DNA of 64,000 nt from Alopecurus myosuroides (lineage: Eukaryota; Streptophyta; Magnoliopsida; Poales; Poaceae), in NCBI GenBank assembly GCA_028641055.1, contig CM054057.1, positions 721,428,310-721,492,309 of the forward strand. Reading direction: 5' to 3'. Position numbers and translations under genes: made by a program. The notes under the pieces are model-generated. The model saw only the letters and a list, made by a program, of their open reading frames with translations. It did no database searches and was not told where the DNA came from. Shown in pieces: positions 25,057 through 36,309 of this stretch. The first letter of the stretch is position 1; each line of letters opens with the position of its first letter.

Positions 25057-26973
25057 TTAGTTCTTCTCGAGAATCGTCCCCAGGCTGGCACGGCCGATGC
25101 ACATTCTCCATTCGTTAGTCCCTTTCATAATGAGTACCGGGTTTGTTAGCCAATCCGGGTATGTCGTTCTTGTAGCGCGGCTGGTTGTAGATAGCGATGT
25201 GCTTTCCTCTTCTACGCCAGGGAGCTTGGAAGGACCGCTCCTGACGAAGGCCACCATCTTGTGATCTTGTTCTGTCCTAGTTTTTGCTTTATCCCCTTCG
25301 GAGGTCGGCCTTTTTGACATTGCCCTTTCCGGGTTTGCCTGCGATCGGTAATGCTTGAGCTCCTCTTTCCTACATGCTTGCTCAGCCATTGCTGCATCTC
25401 CTTCGTCGCATTCAGCTGCTATATCTCGATTTCCGTGTATGGTAATGGTCTTCTTAGGACCCGGGATTTTCAGCTGTAGATACACATAACACGGCCTTGC
25501 CATGAACTTGGCATAAGCCGGCCTTCCAAACAATGCGTGATAGGGACTGCGCAACTTAACCACCTCAAAGGTAAGCCACTCGACCCGATAGTTGTCCTTT
25601 GATTCCCCAAAAGCTACCTCCAACGCCATTTTTCCTTCAGGGCACGCTGAATGACCCGGCACTATCCCATGAAAAACTGTTGTACTCTTTTGCAGTTGAG
25701 ATTCTTTGAGGCCCATGCGCAGAAAAGTTTCCCAGTACAGGATATTGATGCTACTTCCTCCATCCATCAAGACTTTTTTCAGTTCATACCCATTGAGCTG
25801 TGGTGCCACTACCAAGGCTAAAACTCCCGGGTGATCAACTCTGTCCGGATGATCCCTTCTGCTCCAAGTTACCTCCTGTTCTAACCACCTCAAATACCTC
25901 GGAACAGCTGAAGAGACTGAATTGACCGCTTGTTTCAGTATCTTTTTATCCTTGCTAGAGCCTCCGGTAGTGTGCACATGATATTGACCCAACTGCTTGG
26001 GGTTAGCCTGAAAACCTCCCGCTCCCCCTTGATTGTTGCCCGGATTTCCTGCTGCCGGGTTACCGGCTGGGGGTGGACCGTTGCCCAAATTGCCACCTGG
26101 ACCCGGGCCTCCTCCCTGACCCGCTCCTCGCATGGCTCTGTTTACTTCCTCATTCTTCCATCTCTGTAAGTCGGCGCATTGCTCCAAGGAGTGATTAGCC
26201 GGCTTGCCGTTCCTGCTGTGCTTCGGGCACGCCATCCTGAATATATCCCAACTGTTGCCCGGCCTCGGAGGTCCCTGATAATGTCCCCCATTATGATTTC
26301 CGGTGTTAAAATTCCCTTCAGATCTGGGTCTCGAAGACCCGGCTTCAGTACTAGCTACAAACTCGGATCCTCCTTAAAATGGGCGCTTGTTCTGACTATT
26401 TCCGTTATTGCTCGGTGCTGATCCATTGCCGTTTCTTCCGCTATTACTGGTGTTCACCTTCGCTTTCTTGTCGTCAACTTCTTCCTCTGTAGTGTCTGTT
26501 GCAGCGTGTTTGTTGCACGCATCCATTAATTCTCCCATTGTAACCTCCGATGCATTCCTACTGGACTTCATGCGAGTTAACTTTTGTACTAAAGGAACAT
26601 ACTTGCATGTTTTTGCCATAGCTTGTAGCGCATCTTTGGGCTGAATTTCTGTGGATGAGTGAAGTATCTCCATAACCCGGCGTACCCAACTGCGTGCTGA
26701 TTCTCCCTTTTTCTGAACGCATCGCTCTAAATCATCGATAGTGAATAGCTTTCTGCACGTTCCGTGAAAGTGCTTGACGAACGCGGTCTTTAGTTCTTCC
26801 CAGGACTTGATCGATCTTTCTGGCAGGTTGGTAAACCATAACTTTGCTGCTCCTTCTGACATCATCAAGTACATGAACTTGGCTTGAAGATTCTCGGATG
26901 CATTGCGGATTGACATTGCCATCTCATAACTACTCAACCAGGTTTCCGGATCCATGGTCGGCTCATAGTTCAC
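25057..26973 (-). CDS. Gag and protease polyprotein of the nested Gypsy element (one internal stop)
   Basis: Read on the minus strand, the Gag core starts near 26973 (METWLSSYEMAMS-like opening, SWEELKTAFVKHFHGTCRK, ESARSWVRR). It continues in the same frame past a single TAA at 26374-26376 to a C/H-rich knuckle-like CPKHSRNGKPANHSLEQC (about 26230), a Gly/Pro/Asn-rich linker, and a retropepsin-like domain with LMDGGSSINILY (about 25755) and HALFGRPAYAKF (about 25520). The protein ends at 25057 without RT. The internal stop could be a lesion or a site of low-level readthrough; the sequence alone cannot decide. Gag packages the RNA and the protease would cut the polyprotein. Confidence 0.8.
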
Positions 26974-28016
26974 TACTTTTCCCGGCTCTTTGAACTTTTT
27001 TCAGTTTCAGCTCTGATGTCATCCGAGAGACACTTGGGCCCTGCGAGGATGGTTGAGGCTGGCCTTACTCGGGGAGTATGCGATCCAGCCGGGGGTGTAG
27101 CGGGGCGCGGTGCTGCAGGCAACCCATGTGCAGCAGACCCGGCCCCTGCTCTCCGAGCCCTGGAGTTATCCACAATGGCCTGCGCTACCGATGCTGCTGG
27201 AACCCAGGGAGGAGGCGGCATTTGCTGCTGCTCTTCCCTCCGCCGCGCCGAGTTTGCTTGAATATTCCCTTGGAGTTGACTGGCGTATGACGTCCCATGC
27301 ATCCCGCTTCTGTGGTCCGGGTAATTGGCCTGCTGTGCCACAGCAGTGTGCAGTAGATCGATCGCTTGCCGGGTCCTTTCTGCATGGGGCGATTCTCCTA
27401 CCGGGATTTGGTTCAATGCAAGTGTTGCTGCATACACGTTGTCCATAGGATTGTTGTAGTGGCCTGCTGGTGTGCGAAACCGTGACGGCGGATGCGTTGG
27501 CAACTCGATGCCGGTTGTGACTCCGGTTCGTGGTGGGGGTAACCCGGCCTGCACGTTTGCCGCGCGGGCTTCCGCTGTCGCCGGCTGAGGCGCAGTTCCC
27601 TGGTTTACAGCTGGGATCGGTTGGTCCTGAGGCGTAATAAACAAAGCCGCCGGGTTAAGGACCCCACCCGTGGCCGGTAGTCTAGTTTGAGTTCTCTGGT
27701 GTACTCTAGATGTTTCCTCTCGGAGCCGGGTTTCCAATGCATCCAGCTCGCGCTGACGCGTAGCCATCCCTTGTTTCTCTGCTTCCACTTGCCTTCTTTG
27801 CTGTTCCAACGCGCGGCGAGCCACATCCATGTCCCTGACACGTTCAGCTGCGTTTTCTGGAGTGATAACCGTAGCGAGGACCGTGGGGTCTAGGATCAGA
27901 TTATTGTCGAACAAGGCCGGGTGGCGCGGGTTTGACGGACCCGCCCCCGGTGTCCGGTTTCCCAGGAATCCGAATGTATTCGCGTGCAACTCCTCATCTG
28001 CCGCGCGGCTAGTCAC
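26973..28016 (-). CDS. N-terminal Gag region of the nested Gypsy element, out of frame with the core
   Basis: A 347-codon ORF (MTSRAADEELHANTFG start) rich in Ala, Pro, Gln and Arg, with a coiled-coil-like ARRALEQQRRQVEAEKQ stretch. It reaches a stop at 26973-26975, whereas the Gag core continues in the -1 frame. The change of frame falls at a run of six A on the minus strand (plus 26996-27001). The product is expected to be the N-terminus of Gag. Either a one-base slip in the homopolymer or a frameshift site would explain it. Confidence 0.6.
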   Translation of the reverse strand: MTSRAADEELHANTFGFLGNRTPGAGPSNPRHPALFDNNLILDPTVLATVITPENAAERVRDMDVARRALEQQRRQVEAEKQGMATRQRELDALETRLREETSRVHQRTQTRLPATGGVLNPAALFITPQDQPIPAVNQGTAPQPATAEARAANVQAGLPPPRTGVTTGIELPTHPPSRFRTPAGHYNNPMDNVYAATLALNQIPVGESPHAERTRQAIDLLHTAVAQQANYPDHRSGMHGTSYASQLQGNIQANSARRREEQQQMPPPPWVPAASVAQAIVDNSRARRAGAGSAAHGLPAAPRPATPPAGSHTPRVRPASTILAGPKCLSDDIRAETEKSSKSREK

Positions 28017-28649
28017 TGATGCCGACTCTCCGTCGACCCCAGGATCGGGTTTCCGCTAGCCGCGTCCTGTCACTGTGCCAATGTCTGAGCCGCCCCGACC
28101 GGAGCCGCGGTCATGTTTCCTTGATTGAGGTTGGCTGCTGGAGCCGTGTAGACCGCCGCTCGGCGTATTACGCCTACTGTGAGTTCATACTGTTCTTCTC
28201 CGCTGTTGTCTTCTCCGGAACGGTCTTCCAGCAGGTCCCTGATAGATTCAGTATCATCTTTTCCATTGTCCGGTTCATGCGGGGCCCATGCCGGCTCCTC
28301 CGGCTGTTCCCACTGCGCGATGGATTCTTCTATCTGGTCTGTCGCTCCAACTGATTCTTCTCTACCTGACTGGGCGCAAGCATCCTCCCCTGACACAGAA
28401 TCAGATCCAACATAGTCAGGAGCCGAGCCAGAGGAACATACCATACCGATGAAGACGCTGATCCGGCCGATTGTAACGACAGATCCGGATTCGAGGCGAT
28501 CCGATTCTGGCCCCCATCCGGAGTCGTCCACCATCTTCTCTCCTTTGTGGTCGTCGTAGATCTCTCCAACGACGAGGTTCCTCATGCTTTTCCGAGCTTC
28601 TCCCGTGATGTAAACACCTTTGGACGCAGGCCCCACGGTGGGCGCCAAC
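28017..28649 (-). promoter_or_regulatory. Leader of the nested Gypsy element with primer binding site
   Basis: On the minus strand the sequence just after the 5' LTR reads TTGGCGCCCACCGTGGGG (28649 to about 28630), the usual primer binding site form of grass Gypsy elements. The rest is untranslated leader. A 225-codon minus ORF starts inside the LTR at 28747 and runs to 28070; it is acidic, matches nothing I recognise, and may be an upstream reading frame. Confidence 0.65.
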
Positions 28650-29112
28650 TGTCGTGGGATGATCACGACAGATGTTACCAGGGGTAACTGATCTTGGGGT
28701 AAGTCGACACAGGTATTTGGGAGAGGGTTTAGCTCGAAATAGAACATGATGATGAGCGATCTAGGAATCGGCTCTCAACTCGCCGAGTCTCGAATAGGGC
28801 TCTTGGGTAATACTGGATACTCGATAATAGGTGATATGATTATTTCGTGAATCTCTGTCAAGCTAAGCCATGGGGCCGGTTTATAAAGTACCCGTACCCC
28901 CCCTGGCTTGCCCTCCAAGGCGCAGCTTGAGTCCTATCCGAACTCTGCTTACAAACCCTAGCTTTCCTTACCGCAACCCACAATCCGGGTTACGAGGCCT
29001 ACAAACTTTGGGCCTTCCAGAAGTTTCTTTATCCTTAGCCGGATCCCGCGCGACGTCCTTTGGGCCGGGTTACACCTTGGAGTTGGCATACCGGGTTACT
29101 ATCCCCCCATCA
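28650..29112 (-). repeat. Right (5') LTR of the nested Gypsy element, 463 bp
   Basis: Starts TGTCGTGGGATGATC, ends CCCCCCATCA, and is followed by the duplication CAGGG (29113-29117). It is nearly identical to the LTR at 19245-19694: two substitutions, one homopolymer difference and one 12-bp indel by eye. The insertion is therefore young relative to the host element. Confidence 0.9.
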
Positions 29113-30097
29113 CAGGGGCTGCCAGGTTCCGCCATGGTTCAGTGACGCACAGGTTCAGAAGTTTCAGAAAAGAAAACGGAAGAGAAAGGAGGAGATCGAG
29201 GGGAAGAGAGGGAGGTGGCGGCGGAGAGAAAGAAGGAGGAGAGAGCTTAGGGTGAGCAGGGGGTGAGGCGAGGGTTTTTTAAGGAGGGGAAGGAGCAGTT
29301 GTGGCCGTCCCATCGAGCTCTCTGTGACGTGGATACGTTAGATGAGCTGCCGTACGAGGAAGAAGGAGGAGGTGGGCTTAGGTGGTGTGGTGGGCTGGGG
29401 CAACAGGAGGTGTGGCTGGGCCTTTCGGCTGGGCTGCCAGGAGGTGGGAAAAAAATAAAGGGGGTTGTAGGTGGGCTAGAGGGCCTGCCTCTCCCCCTTT
29501 GGTTTTTGTTTTATTTATTTCCTGTTTACACATTTTTTTCGTAGAAAGAAAGAGAGAGGTTTTGGGGTTTTCATTTTATGAATTAATTTTATTGATTTAC
29601 AATACAGCAAGTGCAAAGTATGTTAACATTAATTTCAGAAATTTGAGATGTTAATTTGTTTTGAATTTGCTATTTGAATTTCAAATAGGGTTTCACATAG
29701 ATTTGATTTTTGAAATAACCAATTTTATTCAATAAACTCAACCAATTATAAAAACTTATTGAATTTAATGTTTGCAAGATTTTAATTTTGAACCACATTT
29801 GGAACATGCCAAGTATGAATGATTTTGATTTGAATTTGAATTTACCATTTGGGTGTTAATAAAAGGGAATTTTATTAACAAGCAATTTAAAGAAATCAAC
29901 TTCAAAACTATTGGAAACAATTTGAGTTGTTTAGTTTGCAGCTTTTAATTGGAAATTCTGGACATGTTTGAAAGTTTAAATTGGTTTGAACTTTTGAGTT
30001 GTTTTGAAAACAAGGTGCAATGCACATGATGCATGTGATGCAAAGCAAGAGGAAAACAACCAACTTTCTAACTTAGGGAAACACCCCAGGTGTTACA

Positions 30098-30102
30098 CTT
30101 AT
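30098..30102. repeat. 5-bp target site duplication CTTAT, right copy
   Basis: Matches 7983-7987 and closes the 22 kb nested insertion. Past it the RNase H end of the outer Gypsy pol resumes. Confidence 0.9.
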
Positions 30103-32100
30103 CACCTAGCGAGCCATAACTTCGTTCTGTGGAAGTTCACCCATCGTGAGGTAAGCCAGATATGGCTCAGTCCACTCTGGAATTGCATGTAAAGCCGCTA
30201 CCAGTTCCGATTCTGGGCCTGGGTTTCCCAAGTCTTCTTTTGTGGGAATTTTGACCGACGGATTGTGAATTTCATCCAGGAAAACGTTGGGTGGAACCTG
30301 TTTTTTCTGAGAACCTAGAAGAGACAGTGCGTCAGCTGCTTCGTTGAGACGTCGATCAATATGATCAACTTGATATCCTTGAAAATGTCCAGCTAGCTGG
30401 GTAACTGCTCGTCTGTAAGCTGCCATACGTGGGTCTTTTGAATCCCAGGTTCCAGTAACTTGTTGAGAAACGAGGTCTGAATCTCCCAAATAAAAAATCC
30501 TGATTATGCTCATTTCTTTTGCAATTCGAAGGCCATGGAGTAAAGCCTCATACTCTGCTGCATAATTAGTGCATTTGAACAAAATTTGTAAGACATATCG
30601 GAATTTATCACCTCTTGGAGACGTCAAGACCACGCCAGCTCCTTCCAGTTGTCGAGACCCGTCAAAATGCATAGTCCAATATTTAGTTTCTGGTTTATCT
30701 GGCGGGACTTGTAACTGTGTCCGGTCATTTATGAACTCGATCATGGCTTGAGACTTGATTGCGGTTCTTGGTTCATATTTGATGTGATATGGCCCCATCT
30801 CAATTGCCCACTTTGCAACCCGTCCAGTTGCTTCTCTATTTTGGATGATGTCGGATAAAGGTGCTGAACTGACTACTGTGATGGGGTGCTCCTGAAAATA
30901 GTGTTTCAGTTTACGGCTGGCCATGAACACTGCAAAAACCAGTTTCTACCAATGTTGGTATCGATTCTTTGATTCTTTCAAGACCTTGCTGACATAGTAA
31001 ACCGGTCTCTGAACGAGACCCTCCTTTCCTTCTAATTTACGTTCCATGACCACGACTGTACTCACAGCCCTGTTGTTAGCAGCGATATATAGCAGCATAG
31101 GTTCTTTTTTCTCAGGTGCTGCTAATATAGGAGCCTGGGAAAGTTGTTTTTTCAGGGCTTCTAAAGCATCATCAGCTTCTTGGTTCCAAACAAACTTGTT
31201 AGTTTTATTCAAGAGCCTGTATAAAGGTATAGCTTTTTCAACGAGTCTGCTTATAAACCGGCTTAGGGCGGCAACGCAACCTGTCAGCTTTTGAACATCC
31301 TTTAGGCAAACCGGTTTTTTCAGGTTATGTATAGCCTGGATTTTTTTCCGGGTTTGCTTCAATCCCTCTCCCTGAAATAATGAAACCCAATAATTTCCCA
31401 GCTGGTACTCCAAAGACACATTTTGTCGGGTTTAGCTTCATCTGGTATCTACGTAAGCTGGCAAATGTTTCTTCCAAGTCTGAGATCAAGGTGTCACCTT
31501 TTGAGACTTCACAACGATATCATCCACATAAGCGTGCACGTTTCGCCCGATCTATCTCTCCAAACAATTCTGGATGCACCTTTGATAAGTTGCTCCTGCA
31601 TTTTTCCATCCAAAGGGCATTGATGTATAACAAGAAGCTCCAAAGGGTGTGATGAACGAGGTATTTTCTTGATCCTCTTCTTTCATTTTGATTTGATGAT
31701 AACCCGAATAAGCGTCCAGGAAACATAGCAGTTTGCAACCAGCCGTAGAGTCTATAGTCTGATCAATGCGGGGTAAGGAAAACGGGTCCTTAGGACATGC
31801 TTTGTTCAGGTCTGTGTAGTCTATTCACATTCTCCAGGTTCCATTTTTCTTTAAGACTAGAACCGAATTGGCTAACCACTTTGGATGTAATACTTCCACT
31901 ATAAAGCATGCTACCAGAAGTCTAGCTATTTCTTCTCCAATTGCCTTTCTTCTCTCGTCGTTGAAACGATGGAAGAACTGACGAATAGGTTTCCATGCAA
32001 AGGTGCCCCCATTCTCATAGAGGAACTTGATGAGCGCGCTTTTCTATTTATCAGTCATGTGAGCCCCCACGCTGAACTATTTAGATGAGTCATCGGGGGT
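30103..32100 (-). pseudogene. Reverse transcriptase and RNase H of the outer Gypsy pol
   Basis: On the minus strand, RT runs from about 31950 (VEVLHPKWLANSVLV) through PFSLPRIDQTID, FLDAYSGYHQIKM and the intact catalytic AYVDDIVVKSQ (about 31530), then the connection region (31419-30946, KLTGCVAALSRFI). The RNase H domain (30930-30106) shows MHFDGS, YAAEYEALLHGL and DSDLVSQQV. Stops break the frame, for example in WRM*IDYTDLN near 31820, so no full polyprotein can be made. It joins the protease and Gag upstream and the integrase at 6737-7982 across the nested insertion. Family: plant Ty3/Gypsy. Confidence 0.9.
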
Positions 32101-32169
32101 AAAATCCACCAACTTGGTGTCTTGAGCAGACTTAAACTTCAATTTGGACTCAACTGATGGTTTCTTCAG

Positions 32170-32260
32170 CGAGGTCATGTCCTCTGGGTCGACTTGCAGT
32201 TTATACAACTTCAACTCGCGAGGTCATGTCCTCTGGGTCGACTGCAGTTTATACAATACT
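32170..32260. repeat. Short tandem duplication (period 49 bp) in the outer Gypsy pol
   Basis: The stretch GAGGTCATGTCCTCTGGGTC followed by GAC and GCAGTTTATACAA occurs at 32171 and again at 32220, the second copy missing one T. It shifts the frame between the protease and RT regions. Confidence 0.8.
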
Positions 32261-32990
32261 AACAACTCCAAAGCTATGTCTCTGTCCCCATTGACAGTAA
32301 TATTTCCATGAGGATCTGGCATCTTCAACTTAAGATAGACGTAATAGGGTCTTTCCATGAACTTGGCGTAAGCCGGCCTCCCAAATAGGGCATGATATGG
32401 ACTTTTGAATTTGACAACTTCGAAAGCCAACATCTCTGTCCTGTAATTCTCAAAGACTCCGAAAGCAACTTCAAGATATTTTTTCCAATAGGCCATGCGG
32501 ACTTACCAGGCACGATTCCATGAAATATGGTTGATGATGGCTGAATATGTTTTTCTTGCAGGTTCATCCTCTTGAAGGTTTCATAATAAAGTATATTTAT
32601 GTTGCTTCCTCCATCGATCAACACCTTGTCTAGCTTATATCCTCCTACTTGCAGAGTTACGACCAGATCTACGCTTCCAGGGTTATCAATACGTGGAGGA
32701 TGGTCCGCGCGACTCCAGGTTATGGGCTGCTCTGACCAGTTTAGCCACCTAGGGACAGCGGGAGCCACTTCATTGAGTGCGCATTTTTGTACCTTTCTTT
32801 CCCTCCTGCACGAACTAGTAGTAAACACATGATACTGACCTGAGCTTAATTGCGATGAGTTGGTTTGAAAACTAGAATTCACTCCTTGGTGACTGCTAGT
32901 CGGGTTATTTCCATGGTTACCCTGACTGTGGTGACCAGTATTATTTCTAGGTCCTGTATTACCGGTTCCTGGATGACCTCCTCCCATGCT
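32224..32990 (-). pseudogene. Protease region of the outer Gypsy element
   Basis: A Gly/Asn/His-rich linker (32987-32880) is followed by a retropepsin-like domain with VLIDGGSNINILYYETF (about 32590-32640), HGIVPGKSAWP and HALFGRPAYAKFMERP. It closely parallels the protease of the nested Gypsy element at 25057-26235, so the two elements are relatives. A frame break near 32490 splits it into two overlapping ORFs. Confidence 0.82.
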
Positions 32991-33960
32991 ACCTGGGTTA
33001 CCACCTCCGTTGTTTCATAGTCTGTAGTTAATGTTGCCACTAGGTCTAAAGCCCTGCATTATGAAACAATTTTCCCAAGAGTGATTTGCCGTCTTGCCAT
33101 TTTTGCTATGATGAGGGCAAGGTCCCTTTAAGGCCTACTGTGCCTGTGCGAAGCTGTTTGGTCGGAAATTTTGATTTCCCCTGACGTTGGTTCCTATAAC
33201 CTGTATTTGTGTTTGCCACCAAATCTGAGGTGCCTTCCCCATTTTTTCGCTTGTTATTATTCTGGTTCTGGGAACTGCCATTACTCTGATTCGGATTCTA
33301 GGTACCCTTGGTCCCAATTTTAAGCCCTTTCGAAGAATTCTCATCATCTGAGTCTGCATCCTTTATTTTGTCAGACTCGGTATACTTGGGCATAGCATCC
33401 ATCATCTCACTCATATCACTTACGTACCGCTTTATGCGACCAGTTTATGCTTCAAAAGGTCAAATCTGCAATTCCTCTCTAGGGCTATGACCGCCTGATG
33501 GGCTGTAAGTCCAACAGATGAATGAATGATTTCTGCTACACGTCATGACCAATGTTGAGTGGACTCTCCTTCCTTCTGAACATAATTTTCCAGGTCTGTA
33601 ATAGTCGTCGGACGTTTACATGTTACTTGGAAATTTTTGATGAACTGATATTTCAACTCTTGCTAGCTATTGATTGAATTTGCAGGCAAGTTTTTTAACC
33701 ATGATTTTGCGGGTCCCTCTAACATCACGCTTAGGTATCGTGCGCACACCGCATCACTTACTTCTAGTATCTCCATTGCCACCTCATAGCCTTCTATTCA
33801 GTCCGCAGGTTCCATGTCTGGGGTGTAGTTCACAACCCTTCGGGGTCCCTTGAAATCAGCTGGTATTCTTTCGTTCCTAATCGCAGGTCCTAGACACTGA
33901 ATTCCGATCCTCGTGACGCTGTTGGTGCTAGGTTTGAGACTGGATTCTGGACCTTGTCCT
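32991..33960 (-). pseudogene. Gag of the outer Gypsy element, with stops
   Basis: On the minus strand the retrotransposon Gag core reads from FKGPRRVVNYTPDMEPAD (about 33850) through AMEILEVSDAVCARYLSVMLEGPA, LENYVQKEGEST and a C-terminal Ser/Asn-rich region. At least three in-frame stops (after MEPAD, in NSINS*QEL and in QHWS*RV) kill it. No 5' LTR or primer binding site follows at 33960-34260, so the 5' end of this element has been lost. Confidence 0.8.
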
Positions 33961-34276
33961 TGTTGTGGCGGTGGCGGTGCTTGGTAGCCCCATTCACCCC
34001 ACCCGCATCCTTGTTGCCGGTGGTGCTCCTCTTAGGCAGCATAGTGCTCCCATTTTTCTTTTTCAGCAGGCTCCCGCGGCTCCAGTCCAGCTTCTTGGCA
34101 AGCTACTTGGTACAGCTCGCGGTCTATCAGTGCTCCTCTACCTTGCAAGGAAAAACCATGTGGAAAAGGCAAGGCAACTGAGTTCCTCGTCACCATTATC
34201 ACTAGAAAAGCATATACGAAAATGGTAGGTGTTACGGTTGGCAGGGTTAATCTTCAAATAACCATCATAAACTAAA

Positions 34277-35079
34277 GGGTTAAATGGATCTATGCCATTG
34301 CTATATTCATGGATTGGAGATATGCCATTACAAATTCCGGAGTTGGGGATATGCCACTATGAATTCTCTACACCTCTAACTATGTCATTTTGTCTACTAA
34401 AAAGAATAAATGTTCAAAAGATACATGTATTTGAGTGTATAGTGCTATATTTACCATACTACCCCTATGTTCATACTTTGACAACACTTAAGGGTCGTCT
34501 CGGTGTCCAAAAAATTTGAAAAATTCAAATTTTTGGCTAAAAATGAACTTTGTAAGAAAAATTTAAAAACAATACAGAAAATCAAAAACATTAATATGAG
34601 CCTACTGTTGAAATATGAGCGATTTCTGGGCATATATAGAGTAATCAACTGACATTTTTCGTTCTGTCAAGAAATTTGTCAAATTTTGGCTGAAAATTTG
34701 AACTTCTCAAAAAATCTAAAAAAAATAGAGAAAATCAAAAACATTAATATGAGTATACTATTGTAATATTAGCCAATTCTGAGCACATATGGACTCTTAA
34801 ACTGACATTTCATATTTTGTCCAGAAATTTGCCATACCTTGTCATCAAACATGCGTGACTTGTTTTTTGTTTCCCTGTATGGTACGTGAGTTTTCTTGTA
34901 TGATACGTGAGTATAAGAGGTACGTACATAATATAACTATCGTATATGGTTTGGTATTGAACATAATGTCATAAGTACATGTATATGCAAAAGTTAGAGT
35001 GGCATATTTGCAAGTTCAGTTTTTGTAATAGCATTTCTCCAGTGTGTGAATAGGCCAATGGCATAGATCATATTAACCC
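34277..35079. mobile_element. Mutator-type MITE (803 bp) with long imperfect TIRs
   Basis: The ends GGGTTAAATGGATCTATGCC and, reverse-complemented, GGGTTAATATGATCTATGCC begin inverted repeats that can be followed for about 80-90 bp (shared GATCTATGCCATTG, GAGAAATGC/GAGATATGCC and ATATGCCACT). Exact 9-bp duplications TAAACTAAA flank it at 34268-34276 and 35080-35088, the hallmark of Mutator elements. The core holds two diverged units of about 175 bp (from about 34507 and 34681, sharing AATCAAAAACATTAATATGAG). It has no transposase. Confidence 0.88.
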
Positions 35080-36309
35080 TAAACTAAATACTGGGGGTCA
35101 TTCAAAGTGGGACCTACAACAGGTGCACTGTTACCAAACTATAACCCCTCTTGTATAGAAATGTGAGTAAAAAGTCCGCCGCAACAAATTTTCCCTTGGT
35201 TTTGACTGCTGGCAGTGAAAGTGTTGGATAAGAAGTGCACCATAATTAACATGAACAGGTTCAAAGGCTGCAGTTAAGTGTGTCAAATCATGGTGTGCCA
35301 GTGCACCTGCGTTTTCCCTATTAAAAGGTGAGTTGGCAATAAAAATAGCTAAGTAACGAACGGTAGAGTTTTGGACGAGAGACATCTTCTTTGAGATACT
35401 CATAGTTATGAAGAACAAATATCTCACTCCAAACCCCCGCCATATCAATAAGATCATTATCAGCATCTTCTAAAAATTTCGTACTATGGTTCAGAAAACC
35501 GAATATTTCGCATAAACCCTCAAGGCTTAGGCGTACTTGTTGCCCTCCGATGGTGAACCAACAGTAAAGATCCTCGTTTTCATGGTGGATGTTGCTATAG
35601 AAGGTGGAGAAGCACTCCCGCATGAGCTTCTCGAAAGTGGGGATGCGGATTTGCGCAAGGGTGGCGAGTCCGGCGCGCTCCACCATCCACGTGAAGTCGG
35701 TGGCAAGACCAGTCTCCTGGAGGAACTGGTGATGCACCCACCTCGTGGGAACAACCTGGCAGTTCTTCATCCCCGCCCGCAACTCCTTGACCGCCTCACG
35801 ATCGATCTCGAAGTCGGGTTCCTTCCTTGGCCTCTTGTGGCTGGGTGCGGTGCTTCCACTACCCATCACACCCTTCAACTTCTTGGATGCCATTGCCCTA
35901 AAGAAAAGAAAATTTCTTTAAATAAGTTTGGGAAAAAATAATTCAATACTCTGCTGATTTTGACTAAACAAGACTAGGCATATGATTCACGGGTGTACAA
36001 CAAATTTATTCTACGTGATCAAACGAAATCCTAACGTGTACAAATCTCTAAAATCAATCTAGGTCAAGAACTCATCTAGTTATAGCAAAGATATGAAAAT
36101 AACCACAGATCGGAGAAAATAAACCATGGATTAGAGGAGAAACTTGCGATTTGGAGTTCTACCAAATCAAACGAAAGAAATCCGCAAAGAATCAAAGCTT
36201 TGGGGTGATTTAGGGCAAAGTTTGTGAGGGTTTGGAGAGAGGAGTTTTCGGTTTTGGAGGTGCTAGGAGATGAATCCCGCATCCCCTGTCTTTTAACTTC
36301 GAAACACGG

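Larger units (their letters stand above)
17812..30097 (-). mobile_element. Long LTR, copy C, with a 2-kb deletion and a nested Gypsy element
   Basis: Copy C comprises 17812-19244 and 29113-30097. About 2 kb is missing at 18502: the sequence jumps from ATTTTTATGG (position 8678 in copy A) to TTTTGCAATTTTT (10709 in copy A), with about 2 bp of shared sequence at the join. The Gypsy element 19245-29112 is inserted between GTGCAGGG and CAGGGGCTGCC. The copy ends GGTGTTACA, followed by the CTTAT duplication. Confidence 0.85.
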
